64,000 nt of DNA from Henriciella sp. (GTDB lineage: Bacteria > Pseudomonadota > Alphaproteobacteria > Caulobacterales > Hyphomonadaceae). Under the pieces are notes generated by a model. That model did not search any database and was not told the origin of the DNA. It saw nothing but the letters and a program-made list of their open reading frames with translations. Position numbers and translations under genes: made by a program. This document shows, piece by piece, positions 53,675 through 62,870 of the stretch. The first letter of the stretch is position 1. Each line of letters begins with the position of its first letter. Location: contig JASJAO010000001.1 in NCBI GenBank assembly GCA_030066975.1, forward strand, positions 124,001 through 188,000. Reading direction: 5' to 3'.

Positions 53675-54169
53675 TTGCCTGGCCCGCTCGATACAATTGA
53701 TGCCAAAATCCTCGATCTCATTCAGAAAGACGCGTCGCTTTCGGTCGCTGATATTGCTGAGCGAGTCGGCCTGTCGTCTTCGCCGTGCTGGCGCCGCATC
53801 AAGCGGATGGAAGAAATTGGGATCATTGATGGCCGGGTGACATTGCTCGACCGTGATGCGCTGGGTCTTGGCTTTGAGGTGATTGCGAATGTCAAACTGG
53901 CACTGCCGAGCAAAGACAATCTGGAGGCCTTCGAGGCGCTGGTCGCCGAATGGTCAGAAGTGACCGAGTGTATGACGGTAACCGGTGCGGTTGACTATAT
54001 CATTCGGGTCACGACCACGGATATGCATGCCTACGACTCGTTCCTCCGCGAAAAGCTGCTCGGCTCAGCGTTGGTCTCCGATGTTCAGTCGCGGATCATT
54101 ATCAATATTGCCAAGCGAACGACAGCGCTGCCGCTTGGCCTTGTCAGTGACTATGTCCCGGTGTCCTAG
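53675..54169 (+). CDS. Lrp/AsnC-family transcriptional regulator
   Basis: 164 residues. TTG is the probable start, with GGGGTG about 6 bp upstream; no in-frame ATG fits, as the next one falls inside the HTH domain. The N-terminal winged helix (DTIDAKILDLIQKDASLSVA, then VGLSSSPCWRRIKRMEEIGI) matches Lrp, and the RAM effector domain follows (TECMTVTGAVDYIIRVTTTD, about 103-122). Lrp-type proteins bind an amino acid and regulate its metabolism. The divergent position to the indolepyruvate oxidoreductase suggests control by an aromatic or branched-chain amino acid. Confidence 0.9.
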   Translation: MPGPLDTIDAKILDLIQKDASLSVADIAERVGLSSSPCWRRIKRMEEIGIIDGRVTLLDRDALGLGFEVIANVKLALPSKDNLEAFEALVAEWSEVTECMTVTGAVDYIIRVTTTDMHAYDSFLREKLLGSALVSDVQSRIIINIAKRTTALPLGLVSDYVPVS

Positions 54170-54175
54170 CGCGGC

Positions 54176-55357
54176 TTAGGCCCGCTCAACACACATGGCG
54201 ATGCCTTCACCGCCGCCAATGCAGAGCGAGGCCACGCCTTTCTTGGCATCCTTGTCTTCCATGGCCGCCAATAAGGTAATCAGGATCCGCGCACCGGAGG
54301 CTCCGATCGGGTGACCCATGGCGCAGGCACCACCGTTTACATTGACGATGTCATGACTGAGACCAAGCTCCTGCATCGCGATCATCGGAACCACCGCGAA
54401 CGCCTCATTGATCTCCCAGAGCTCTACCTCATCTTTGCTCCAACCGGCTTTGTCGAGCGCCTTCTGCATCGCCGGCACCGGCGCGGTGGTGAAATATTCA
54501 GGCTCGTGCGCGTGACTTGATGAAGAGACAATCTTCGCAATGGGCTTGAGGCCGCGTTTCTCAGCTTCGGAGCCCTTCATCAGGACCAGGGCTGCCGCGC
54601 CATCTGAAATGGCGGACGCGTTGGCCGCGGTCACAGTGCCATCCTTACCAAAGGCCGGCCGCAAGCTTGGGATCTTATCCGGCCGCGCCGTCCGCGGCAG
54701 TTCATCGCTGTCGACCACGGTTTCGCCCTTACGGGTCTTGATCGTCACCGGTGCAATCTCGCGTTTGAACTTTCCGTTTTCGGTCGCCTTCTGGGCCCGT
54801 GACAGGGTTTCGAGCGCATAAGCGTCCTGCTGCTCACGCGTGAACTGATACTTCTCCGCGATCATGTCCGCGAAAGCGCCCATCGGACCGCCCGCATAGG
54901 CATCGGTCAGGCCGTCGAGCGCCATATGATCCTTCGCGCCCATATCGCCATATTTGTGGCCCTTGCGGACATCAATCAGGTGCGGCGCATTGGTCATACT
55001 CTCCATGCCGCCCACGATCACGATCTCTGCATCGCCTGAGGCGATGGCATTGCGGCCCATCACAGCCGCCTGCAGTCCCGATCCGCACATCTTGTTGATG
55101 GTTGTGGCTTCCAGGCCCTTGTCCATGCCAGCTTTGAAGCCAGCCTGACGCGCCGGGGCCTGGCCCTGTCCGGCGGGCAAGCAATTGCCCATGATGATCT
55201 CGTCGGCCTCATCAGCGCCGAGCCCAGCCTCTTCCACGGCGGCTTTCACCGCGATCGCGCCCAATTCATTCGCCGACAGGGCGTCCAGATCGCCCAGCAG
55301 ACCCCCCATGGGTGTTCGAGCCATTCCAACGATAACGACAGGATCAGTAGCAGACAT
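54176..55357 (-). CDS. Acetyl-CoA acetyltransferase (thiolase)
   Basis: 393 residues from the ATG at 55357, behind GGAGAG. A biosynthetic or degradative thiolase: the acyl-binding Cys is in INKMCGSGLQAAVMGRN (about 89), and the C-terminal His and Cys are in NEAFAVVP and GGACAMGHPIGASGARILIT (about 350-370). Length and motif order are normal. It converges with the Lrp-family gene (6-bp gap). A role in short-chain acyl-CoA or ketone metabolism fits the adjacent 2-oxo-acid oxidoreductase, but this is positional. Confidence 0.93.
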   Translation of the reverse strand: MSATDPVVIVGMARTPMGGLLGDLDALSANELGAIAVKAAVEEAGLGADEADEIIMGNCLPAGQGQAPARQAGFKAGMDKGLEATTINKMCGSGLQAAVMGRNAIASGDAEIVIVGGMESMTNAPHLIDVRKGHKYGDMGAKDHMALDGLTDAYAGGPMGAFADMIAEKYQFTREQQDAYALETLSRAQKATENGKFKREIAPVTIKTRKGETVVDSDELPRTARPDKIPSLRPAFGKDGTVTAANASAISDGAAALVLMKGSEAEKRGLKPIAKIVSSSSHAHEPEYFTTAPVPAMQKALDKAGWSKDEVELWEINEAFAVVPMIAMQELGLSHDIVNVNGGACAMGHPIGASGARILITLLAAMEDKDAKKGVASLCIGGGEGIAMCVERA

Positions 55358-55490
55358 GATAAACTCTCCAGACATTAACCTGCACGCATTGTGCACTTGC
55401 ATTCAAGTGGGACTTAAGTCGATGTCAGGTCAAGTAGCGGGGCACGATTTTTACGGGGTTGCGGCGGTGCGCGGCGGGATGTCTCAGCTC

Positions 55491-55859
55491 TTATCGAACG
55501 CGTTGTGGGTTGACGGCATCAAGTGCGACCGCCCGTTCCATGATATCGATGAGTTCGTCATCGATATCGTCAACCGAATACACTTTGACATGGCGGAGCG
55601 CTTTCCCCGTGCCCTCAATGCGCCCGAGATAATCCCCCGCCAGACGCGCGCCCTGCCATAGCTGCAAATTGCATCGCTCGCCGTGCGCAATCACGGAGAA
55701 GATCCGTTCATTGCCCGTCCAACAGGGAAATCCCCAGGCGAGCTTGCAGCCGAGGGCTCTCCAGCGTGTTTGAATTGTACGCTCAAGCGCATGGGCAATG
55801 CGCTGCGCATTACCGTTCAGGCTTTCAAAATAAGCGGTCACTGTCTTTGGTTTTCCCAT
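55491..55859 (-). CDS. DUF1801-domain protein
   Basis: 122 residues from the ATG at 55859, behind GGGGAGGG. The fold is of the YdhG/DUF1801 type: TVTAYFESLNGNAQRIAHAL at the start, KLAWGFPCWTGNERIFSVIA near residue 40, and a strand pair CNLQLWQGARLAG. No catalytic motif is visible, and the role of the family is not established. Upstream, 55360-55490 holds no gene. Confidence 0.72.
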   Translation of the reverse strand: MGKPKTVTAYFESLNGNAQRIAHALERTIQTRWRALGCKLAWGFPCWTGNERIFSVIAHGERCNLQLWQGARLAGDYLGRIEGTGKALRHVKVYSVDDIDDELIDIMERAVALDAVNPQRVR

Positions 55860-55983
55860 AATCCCTCCCCTGTTCTGTCTCACACATAGATCAGTGTGCG
55901 GCGCAACAACCATACAGAATCGGAGGAATTTTCAGTCCTAAGGCGTATGCACTGTCTGGCAAACAGGCCATAGCAGCAGCAAA

Positions 55984-56007
55984 AAAGGCGGCCCGCAGAC
56001 CGCCTTT
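55984..56007 (-). terminator. Rho-independent terminator of the M13 peptidase gene
   Basis: AAAGGCGG (55984-55991) pairs with CCGCCTTT (56000-56007). On the minus strand the hairpin is followed by further T residues. It lies about 33 bp past the peptidase stop. Confidence 0.75.
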
Positions 56008-56039
56008 CCCGAAATTTCACTGATACAAGCTCCAAAGAC

Positions 56040-58277
56040 TTACCAGATCCGGATCCGTTCCTCCGGCGGCAGGTAGAGCGCATGCTCCGGCCCGACATCA
56101 AACGCTTCGTACCATTCATCAAAGTTCCGCACGATCCCGTTGACGCGGTAGTATGGCGGGCTGTGAGGGCCACGGATGAGCTGCTGGCGCAGGGCTTCTT
56201 CGCGATACTTGTTACGCCATTGCTGAGCCCATGACATGAAAAACCGTTGGTCACCGGTCAAACCGTCAAGGACCGGCGCTTCCTCATCGGCGCTGATTTC
56301 GCCATCACCATTCACATCAAGGCTCATCTTATACGCCTTGTAGGCCATGGACAGGCCGCCAAGGTCACCGGTGTTTTCACCAAGACCGAGACGCCCGTTC
56401 ACACACGTCTTGCCGTCGTCCAGAGGACAAAACGCATTGTACTGACCCACCAGCGCATCTGTTCTGGCGACAAAGGCTGCTTTGTCTTCCTCTGTCCACC
56501 AGTCACGCAAGACGCCGTCGCCGTCTGACTTTGAACCCTGGTCATCAAAGCCATGCCCGATTTCGTGACCGATCACGCCGCCAATCGCGCCGTAGTTGAC
56601 CGACGGATCGGCATCGATGTTGAAAAAGGGTGGCTGCAGGATCGCAGCCGGGAATACGATCTCGTTGCGGTTTGGCGAATAGTATGCGTTCACCGTTTGC
56701 GGCAGCATGAACCATTCGGTCTTGTCGATCTCCTGACCCAGCTGGCTGATCATGTCCTGATAAGCCCAGATGTTCGACGCCATCATGTTTTCGAAGGCCC
56801 CAGCCCCGAGCGTCATCGCGTCATACGTTTCAAATTTCTCGGTGTAACCGATCTTGGGCGTAAACTTGGCCAGCTTGTCTCGAGCCTGATCCTTGGTTTC
56901 TTCACCCATCCAGTCGAGTTCGTTCAGATTGTCCGCCATCGCTTTACGCAAATTGATGACCAGATCATCCATCGCGGCCTTGTTTTCCGGCGGGAAGTAG
57001 CGGGCGGCATAGACTTTACCGACCGCTTCACCGAGCGCGCCTTCAACCGCGGTAACACCGCGCTTCCAGCGTTCTCTTTGCTCTTCCTGGCCCCGCAACT
57101 GTTTCGAATAGAACTCGAAGCTTGCAGTGTCGATCACTGCAGGCAAAACAGCTGCGTGATCCGATAGGAAATGCGCCGTAAGATAGGCCTTCCAGTCATC
57201 CAAATCGGCCTCAGCCATAATCTTCATGATGCCAGCAATGCCGCCGCCGGAAATTTTCGCGACCTGCTCTTCGTTCAGACCCAGCGCTTCAATTTCTGCA
57301 GCATCCGGCATCAGCTGGCGCACGATATAGGTCTCTTGATCAGCGATCATCAGACCTTCGAGGAGCGTTTCCAGCGGGAAATCCCCACTCATCGCCTCCA
57401 GGCCCGACCTGGACACCTTGTTATAGGTCAGGTTTCGGTTGCGGCCGACCGTCCGATCCCAATGGGCTTTTGCAATTTCAGTCTCCAGCGCAAGCACGCG
57501 TTCGGCCGCCTCAGCCGGGTCTTCATAACCCGCTTCGGTCAGCAGAATTGTGAGATAGGCGACATAACCATCACGCGTCTCGACATTCTTGCCTTCATCA
57601 CTGAGGTAAACATCGCGATCGGGTAGCCCCAAGCCGCCCTGCGTGATGTAGAAAATATATTCGTCGGTTTTCTTGGAATCGATGTCCACCCAGCCGCCAA
57701 TCGGGCTGCTATAGCCCGGGGCCGCAAACACTTCTGCGAGGTCTTCCTGATCCTCCATCGCTGCGATGCGGTCAAGATAAGGCTGTACCGGCGCGAGGCC
57801 CGCTGCTTCAATCGCGTCAGTGTCCATGAAGGCGTTGTAGAAGGCTGCGACTTTTCCCTCGAGCGTTGCCGGATCCGGTTTCGCCTCTGCCAGATCATCG
57901 ATAATGAACTTCACCCGCTGCTCTGATTTCTCACGCAGCAGCGTAAATGAACCATACCGGGTCCGGTCTGCCGGCATCTCGAACTCGTCATACCAGGTGC
58001 CATTTACATAGCGGAAAAAGTCGTCGCCGGGATGGGTGGTCTTATCCATCGACGGCAGATCGAGCCCAAACTCACCCCAATCGTCACGAGACGTCGTTTC
58101 AACGACACGCTTTTCTTTTTGCGGTTTGGCTTCGACAATGTCCGAGGTCGTCGCTTCGACGGTTTCGGTCGCCGCCGTTGCGACACTGCCTGCCTCAGAC
58201 TGGGACGTGCCTTCAACTGCAGTTGTACAAGCCCCCAGCACAGCCACGGCCGCGCCGATCATCAGATATCGTTTCAT
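56040..58277 (-). CDS. M13-family (neprilysin/PepO-like) metallopeptidase lipoprotein
   Basis: 745 residues from the ATG at 58277. The signal peptide ends VLGAC, a lipobox, then a low-complexity Thr/Ala/Glu linker of about 40 residues. Zn site: GVIGHEIGHGFDDQGSK (H-E-x-x-H, about 540), the third ligand Glu in NTGDLGGLSMAYKAY-type GENTGDLGG (about 602), and NAYYSPNRNEIVFPAAILQP substrate strand (about 498). The C-terminus ends ERIRIW, the usual W-terminal of M13 enzymes. It cleaves short peptides in the periplasm. It follows the RND genes by 46 bp on the same strand and may be co-transcribed. Confidence 0.93.
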   Translation of the reverse strand: MKRYLMIGAAVAVLGACTTAVEGTSQSEAGSVATAATETVEATTSDIVEAKPQKEKRVVETTSRDDWGEFGLDLPSMDKTTHPGDDFFRYVNGTWYDEFEMPADRTRYGSFTLLREKSEQRVKFIIDDLAEAKPDPATLEGKVAAFYNAFMDTDAIEAAGLAPVQPYLDRIAAMEDQEDLAEVFAAPGYSSPIGGWVDIDSKKTDEYIFYITQGGLGLPDRDVYLSDEGKNVETRDGYVAYLTILLTEAGYEDPAEAAERVLALETEIAKAHWDRTVGRNRNLTYNKVSRSGLEAMSGDFPLETLLEGLMIADQETYIVRQLMPDAAEIEALGLNEEQVAKISGGGIAGIMKIMAEADLDDWKAYLTAHFLSDHAAVLPAVIDTASFEFYSKQLRGQEEQRERWKRGVTAVEGALGEAVGKVYAARYFPPENKAAMDDLVINLRKAMADNLNELDWMGEETKDQARDKLAKFTPKIGYTEKFETYDAMTLGAGAFENMMASNIWAYQDMISQLGQEIDKTEWFMLPQTVNAYYSPNRNEIVFPAAILQPPFFNIDADPSVNYGAIGGVIGHEIGHGFDDQGSKSDGDGVLRDWWTEEDKAAFVARTDALVGQYNAFCPLDDGKTCVNGRLGLGENTGDLGGLSMAYKAYKMSLDVNGDGEISADEEAPVLDGLTGDQRFFMSWAQQWRNKYREEALRQQLIRGPHSPPYYRVNGIVRNFDEWYEAFDVGPEHALYLPPEERIRIW

Positions 58278-58323
58278 TTGCTCTCTCTCCAAAAAGCCAG
58301 TTTCTCGTTATGGGTATTCCAGA

Positions 58324-61300
58324 TCACTCCGCAGGCGCGGGGCGGCGTCCTTCGCTGCTGGATCCGATCAACTCCTCTGAGTCGAAAGTCGCGCCGCCAG
58401 AATAGGTCTCGCCAATCGTGCGATAGGGCCGACCGCCCCAGCTCCAGCGGAAGATCCGCCCGATCTCCACGCCGACAGCGTAAAGCGACGGCACTAGGAA
58501 CAGGGACACAAACAGGGCAAAGGCCACAGCACATCCAAGCGAGACCACCATAGGTTTCAGGAATTGCGCATTGACCGACCGTTCTGCAATCAGCGGAAGG
58601 ATGCCAACAAACGTGGTCACCGATGTGAGCAGAATGGGTCTGAAGCGTGACACGCCAGCATCAACCAAGGCCTGGACCGCGCCTGACCCTTCAGCCCTTC
58701 GCCTGTTTACAAAATCGACCAGAACCAGGTTATCGTTGATCACAACCCCGGCCGCGGCGGCGATCCCGAACAGCGAGAACATCGCCATCGGTTCATTAAA
58801 GGCCAAATGCCCGAACACTGCGCCCGCGTAGGCAAACGGCAAGGCCGTCATCAACAGTAACGGTTGGAAATAGGACCGGAACGCAATCGCGAGCAGGATA
58901 TACATCGCCCCGATCGCCATGAGGGAAAGACGCTGAATTTCTCCCAAAAACGCAGCTTCATCTTCGAACTCACCGGCAGCATCGCGTTCAACATCAGGGA
59001 ACTGCCGGTCGAAATCAGGCCAGAAGTTTAGATCCATATCCTGCATGATCCGGCCGCGTGTGCCGTCACCCAGCAGTTCTGAGCGTACCGTCACAGAGCG
59101 TGTGCGATCACGGCGCAGGATCCGGTTGATCCCCGGCGCATAGGTAAAATCGGCCACCTGTGTGATCGGCAGTTCTCGCCCATCGGCGGTTCGGATACGG
59201 AGATTGTCCAAGCTGTCGAGGTTCCGGCGCGCCGACTCTGGAAGGCGAACCATAACGCGGACATCTTCGCCGTCTCGCGGCAGGCGCTGTACTTCTTCAC
59301 CAAAATAGGCCTGGCGAATCTGGTTTGAGACATCCGCAAGCGTGATGCCGAGCGATTCCGTTCCGGGCTTGAGCTCGATCTGGATTTCATCCGCAGACGC
59401 TGTCAGATTGTCGCCGATATCGTAAGCCTCAGCATAGGTCGCCAATTGCGCCTTTACGACATTCGCCGCCTCTCGAAGCCGATCCAGATTGTCATGGTTG
59501 AGGGCAAATCGGATCCCGCTATCGGACTCGTTCTCGGTGAAATCGAACGAGACTTCTTCCGCATCTTGTATCGGCCCGACATATCTTCGAACTACTTCCG
59601 AGATCAGACGCGTGGACAAGGTCTCCGGCGACTTTTCCGGAGGGATCAGACCGATATAAGCTTCAATCCCATCATTCGTGGCAATCAGCGAGATGTCTGT
59701 GATAACGCCGCCGAGGCCGGAGGGGTTCGACTCAACCGCGGAGAAATCAAACTCCGGGGTCACGGCCAAAATTTCCTGCCGCCAATCGCGATCAAGTTCT
59801 TTGGCAGCCACCTGAACGCCGGTCTGTAGCTGTTCACCGACCTGAAGGACGCGCGAGAACGGTGTGCCTTCCGGCATTTCGATGTTGACGATGATCAAGC
59901 CACCATCAATTTCCGGCATGAACTTGAACGGCACGATCCGGTTGCTGACGAGGCCATTGGCAAACAGGAAAAGGCAGGCAAACAGGACCAGCGTGGCGTA
60001 GCGGAAGCGTAAGGCAAGCTCGAGCGTCGGGCGATAGATATGGTCAGCAAACCAGATCAGGCTGTCCGCAATCCGGCGCTGAAGCCGCATCAATCCGCCA
60101 CTAACCCCTTTGAACGCCTGCTTCTTCATATGCGACAAGTGGGCCGGCAGGATCAGCAGACACTCAATCAATGAGAAGACCAGAGCCGCCACCACCACGA
60201 ACGTGATTTGCTGCGTGAAGCTTCGCGTCGGACCGGTGACAAAGGCCCAGGGCAGGAAGGCAATGATTGTTGTCAGCACCCCGAACACAATCGGTTTCAG
60301 CACCAGCTGGGTGCCGACAATTGCGGCATCAACGCCTTCACGTCGGCCGCTTTCAACTTCCTTGTGTATGTTTTCCCCGACCACAATGGCATCATCGACG
60401 ATTACCCCAATCACCAACAGAACCGCAAAGGTCGACAGAATGTTCCAGGAGACCCCAAAGAACGGCAGCATCATGATGCCGCCCGCGAAGGCCGTAATGA
60501 TCCCAACGGTTACCCAAAGCGCCACAACAGGACGCAGGAACAGGACCAGGACCAACAGCACCATGGTCGCGCCGAGCAGCGCCGATTCCGAAATCAGCTT
60601 CATCCGCGCGTCAAACAGAACGGAGTTGTCGAAGATAATCCCGACTTTCACACTCTCCGGCAGAATGCCTGAGCGGGGATCATTCGCGCGATCGACATAG
60701 TCTCTGAAATGCGCCGCGAACTCGCCGATCTGCATGCGGTCTGGAGCCGGGACCATAACGAAAGCGGTGGGCAGGCCATTATAGGTGGTGTCGAGATCGG
60801 CATCGACAAAGCCGTCGATCACGGTGGCCACATCACCGACCGTAATGGTGCCCTCTTCGGCGCTTTGTCGAACAACGATCCGCTCGAACTGATCGACGGA
60901 ATCGGCAAGCTGGCGCGTTGTCATGTTGACATCACCCACTGATGAGCGCACCCGGCCTCCCGATGAATTAATCGACGAAGCCCGGATTGCATTGGCGACA
61001 TCGGAGAAGCTGAGATTGTAACGCCGCAAGGCCACTTCACTGACCTCGATGGAGACTTCTTCGTCGAGAATACCCCAGACCTCTGCCAACTGCCCGCCGG
61101 GCAGAGCCGTGATATCATCGCGAACCTGATCGGCGAGGCGTTTCAGGGTCAACAGATCGACATCGCCATAAACGGTCATACCGAAATAATTGTTGCGCTG
61201 TTCCCAGCGCTGAACCTGAGGCTGGAAGGCGGCCTGTGGCAGATTGTTGATCTGGTCGACACGCAGTTTGATTTCATCGACAAACTCTTGCATGTCGATA

Positions 61301-61596
61301 TCGTCACGGCCCTCGATATTCACGACGGCAAAGCCTTCATTACCGATCGAGGTTATGCGTTCGAGGCCATCAATATCAGAGACAACTTCCTCAATTCGGG
61401 TGATGATCTGTTCTTCGACATCCTGCGGTGACGCCCCGTCCCAGGCCACAGTGACCGTCGCGCCTGCGAACGAGACGACCGGGAACATTTCCCGCTCCAT
61501 CTGATTGTAGGCGAGAGACCCGCCGACAAAGGCGACAATCATCAACAGATTGGCGGCGACCGCGTTGCGAGCAAACCATGAAACGACGCCACCCAT
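58324..61596 (-). CDS. RND efflux transporter permease (HAE1-like)
   Basis: A 1090-residue inner-membrane proton-driven pump subunit. Twelve spans with two large periplasmic loops. The first helix is NAVAANLLMIVAFVGGSLAY, followed by QMEREMFPVVSFAGATVTVA. The proton-relay Asp pair is in LLVIGVIVDDAIVVGENIHK (about 397). The second half has FGIAAAAGVVINDNLVLVDF. The C-terminal tail ends with a 40-residue Gly/Ser/Glu stretch. The 2-bp gap to the adaptor gene shows an operon. The subgroup lies nearer the 'FunnyRND'/MdtC-like pumps than AcrB, and its substrate is unknown. Confidence 0.94.
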   Translation of the reverse strand: MGGVVSWFARNAVAANLLMIVAFVGGSLAYNQMEREMFPVVSFAGATVTVAWDGASPQDVEEQIITRIEEVVSDIDGLERITSIGNEGFAVVNIEGRDDIDMQEFVDEIKLRVDQINNLPQAAFQPQVQRWEQRNNYFGMTVYGDVDLLTLKRLADQVRDDITALPGGQLAEVWGILDEEVSIEVSEVALRRYNLSFSDVANAIRASSINSSGGRVRSSVGDVNMTTRQLADSVDQFERIVVRQSAEEGTITVGDVATVIDGFVDADLDTTYNGLPTAFVMVPAPDRMQIGEFAAHFRDYVDRANDPRSGILPESVKVGIIFDNSVLFDARMKLISESALLGATMVLLVLVLFLRPVVALWVTVGIITAFAGGIMMLPFFGVSWNILSTFAVLLVIGVIVDDAIVVGENIHKEVESGRREGVDAAIVGTQLVLKPIVFGVLTTIIAFLPWAFVTGPTRSFTQQITFVVVAALVFSLIECLLILPAHLSHMKKQAFKGVSGGLMRLQRRIADSLIWFADHIYRPTLELALRFRYATLVLFACLFLFANGLVSNRIVPFKFMPEIDGGLIIVNIEMPEGTPFSRVLQVGEQLQTGVQVAAKELDRDWRQEILAVTPEFDFSAVESNPSGLGGVITDISLIATNDGIEAYIGLIPPEKSPETLSTRLISEVVRRYVGPIQDAEEVSFDFTENESDSGIRFALNHDNLDRLREAANVVKAQLATYAEAYDIGDNLTASADEIQIELKPGTESLGITLADVSNQIRQAYFGEEVQRLPRDGEDVRVMVRLPESARRNLDSLDNLRIRTADGRELPITQVADFTYAPGINRILRRDRTRSVTVRSELLGDGTRGRIMQDMDLNFWPDFDRQFPDVERDAAGEFEDEAAFLGEIQRLSLMAIGAMYILLAIAFRSYFQPLLLMTALPFAYAGAVFGHLAFNEPMAMFSLFGIAAAAGVVINDNLVLVDFVNRRRAEGSGAVQALVDAGVSRFRPILLTSVTTFVGILPLIAERSVNAQFLKPMVVSLGCAVAFALFVSLFLVPSLYAVGVEIGRIFRWSWGGRPYRTIGETYSGGATFDSEELIGSSSEGRRPAPAE

Positions 61597-61598
61597 GC

Positions 61599-62870
61599 CT
61601 ATTGCTCCTCGCTGCCGGATACGATCGCTGCATTCACTTCGGACGATGAGCCGTCGCCGCCAGTCACACCGTCAGGCTCATGCTCAAAGATGGTACCGTC
61701 CGGCATCCGCTCCAGCAGGGTGATGCTCATCCCATCGAATGCAGCCTGGATCGGGCTGACAATGGCAAGGTCGCCGACATTGACCTGGTCGCTTCTGAAC
61801 CAGGCCCCATCTGGATCGCTATAGATCAGGTCGACATCAAATATGCGCAACTGACTGGTCGCCTTGTCGCCAATATAGATTTTATTGCCGCTGCGGATGG
61901 ACCCACGTGGCGCAACCAGAAGGTCATTAACTTCACTGCCAATGATACTGGCATCCACAAATAGACCCGGCGCCATGGGCACACCGTCATCTGCGCCAGT
62001 ACCATAGGGGTCCTTGAGCTCAGCAATAACATTGATCAGGCGCGTCTGGGAATTCACTGCGGCGGACGTGCGCGTAATGCGACCGCGCCACTCTCGCACT
62101 TCCCCCGCAACCGGGCCGGTGAAAATTACTTCGGGACCTGGATTGCCCGGCGTTTCGGCGAAAGCGATCGGCAAATCGAGCTGGCCAAGCTGCTCCCCGG
62201 TAATCGGCAGAACAACTTCAACAATGTCGGTGGCAAAAATCTGGCCGAGCGACTGGCCGGGGCTGATAAACTGCCCGACATCGACCGATTTCATGCGTAC
62301 CCGTCCGGTGAACGGGGCGATTACAGCCGTTCGTGACAGAGCCAGCTCAGCATCTGCCAGTTGGGCCTCCGCCGAGGCGAGTTGAGCCCTTGCATCAGCC
62401 AATTGCGGTTCGCGCCGTGCCAGGGGACTGCTTTCTGTAATGCCCAGATTTTCAAGATCCTGAATGGCAATCTCAGCTTCAGCCTGCTCTCTGATCAAAG
62501 CCTGCTCGGCGCTTGCCACACCTGAGCGGGCGCGCACGACACCAAGTTCGTAATCGGCGCTTTCAAGTCGGATCAGAGTTTGCCCTCGGCGGATAAAGCC
62601 GCCATCAATGAAATCCGGAGATACAAATGAGATTCGGCCAGAAATCTGGGGTGCGACATCAATCTCTCGTTGGGGACGAACTTCTCCCTGAACATCGACC
62701 TTGAACACCAGATCATCGCGCACGACAGGCTCACCAAACACTGATAGTCCAGCAGGCGCTTCTTCTGCCTGTTCAGGCTTTGGCGTCATCACCTGGATCG
62801 TGAAGAAGGCGCCACCACCGACGATGAGGGCCATGGCCAGTGTTACGATGATCGGGAATATACGGCTCAT
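61599..62870 (-). CDS. RND efflux periplasmic adaptor (membrane fusion protein)
   Basis: A 423-residue adaptor. A single N-terminal span (IFPIIVTLAMALIVGGGAFF) is followed by the barrel-sandwich lipoyl half (DVQGEVRPQREIDVAPQISG, about 56-75), a short coiled-coil hairpin (about 105-165) and the second half with SLGQIFATDIVEVVLPITG (about 208). RND adaptors join the pump to the TolC channel. Its ATG overlaps the stop of the upstream outer-membrane gene by ATGA (62867-62870), showing translational coupling. Confidence 0.93.
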   Translation of the reverse strand: MSRIFPIIVTLAMALIVGGGAFFTIQVMTPKPEQAEEAPAGLSVFGEPVVRDDLVFKVDVQGEVRPQREIDVAPQISGRISFVSPDFIDGGFIRRGQTLIRLESADYELGVVRARSGVASAEQALIREQAEAEIAIQDLENLGITESSPLARREPQLADARAQLASAEAQLADAELALSRTAVIAPFTGRVRMKSVDVGQFISPGQSLGQIFATDIVEVVLPITGEQLGQLDLPIAFAETPGNPGPEVIFTGPVAGEVREWRGRITRTSAAVNSQTRLINVIAELKDPYGTGADDGVPMAPGLFVDASIIGSEVNDLLVAPRGSIRSGNKIYIGDKATSQLRIFDVDLIYSDPDGAWFRSDQVNVGDLAIVSPIQAAFDGMSITLLERMPDGTIFEHEPDGVTGGDGSSSEVNAAIVSGSEEQ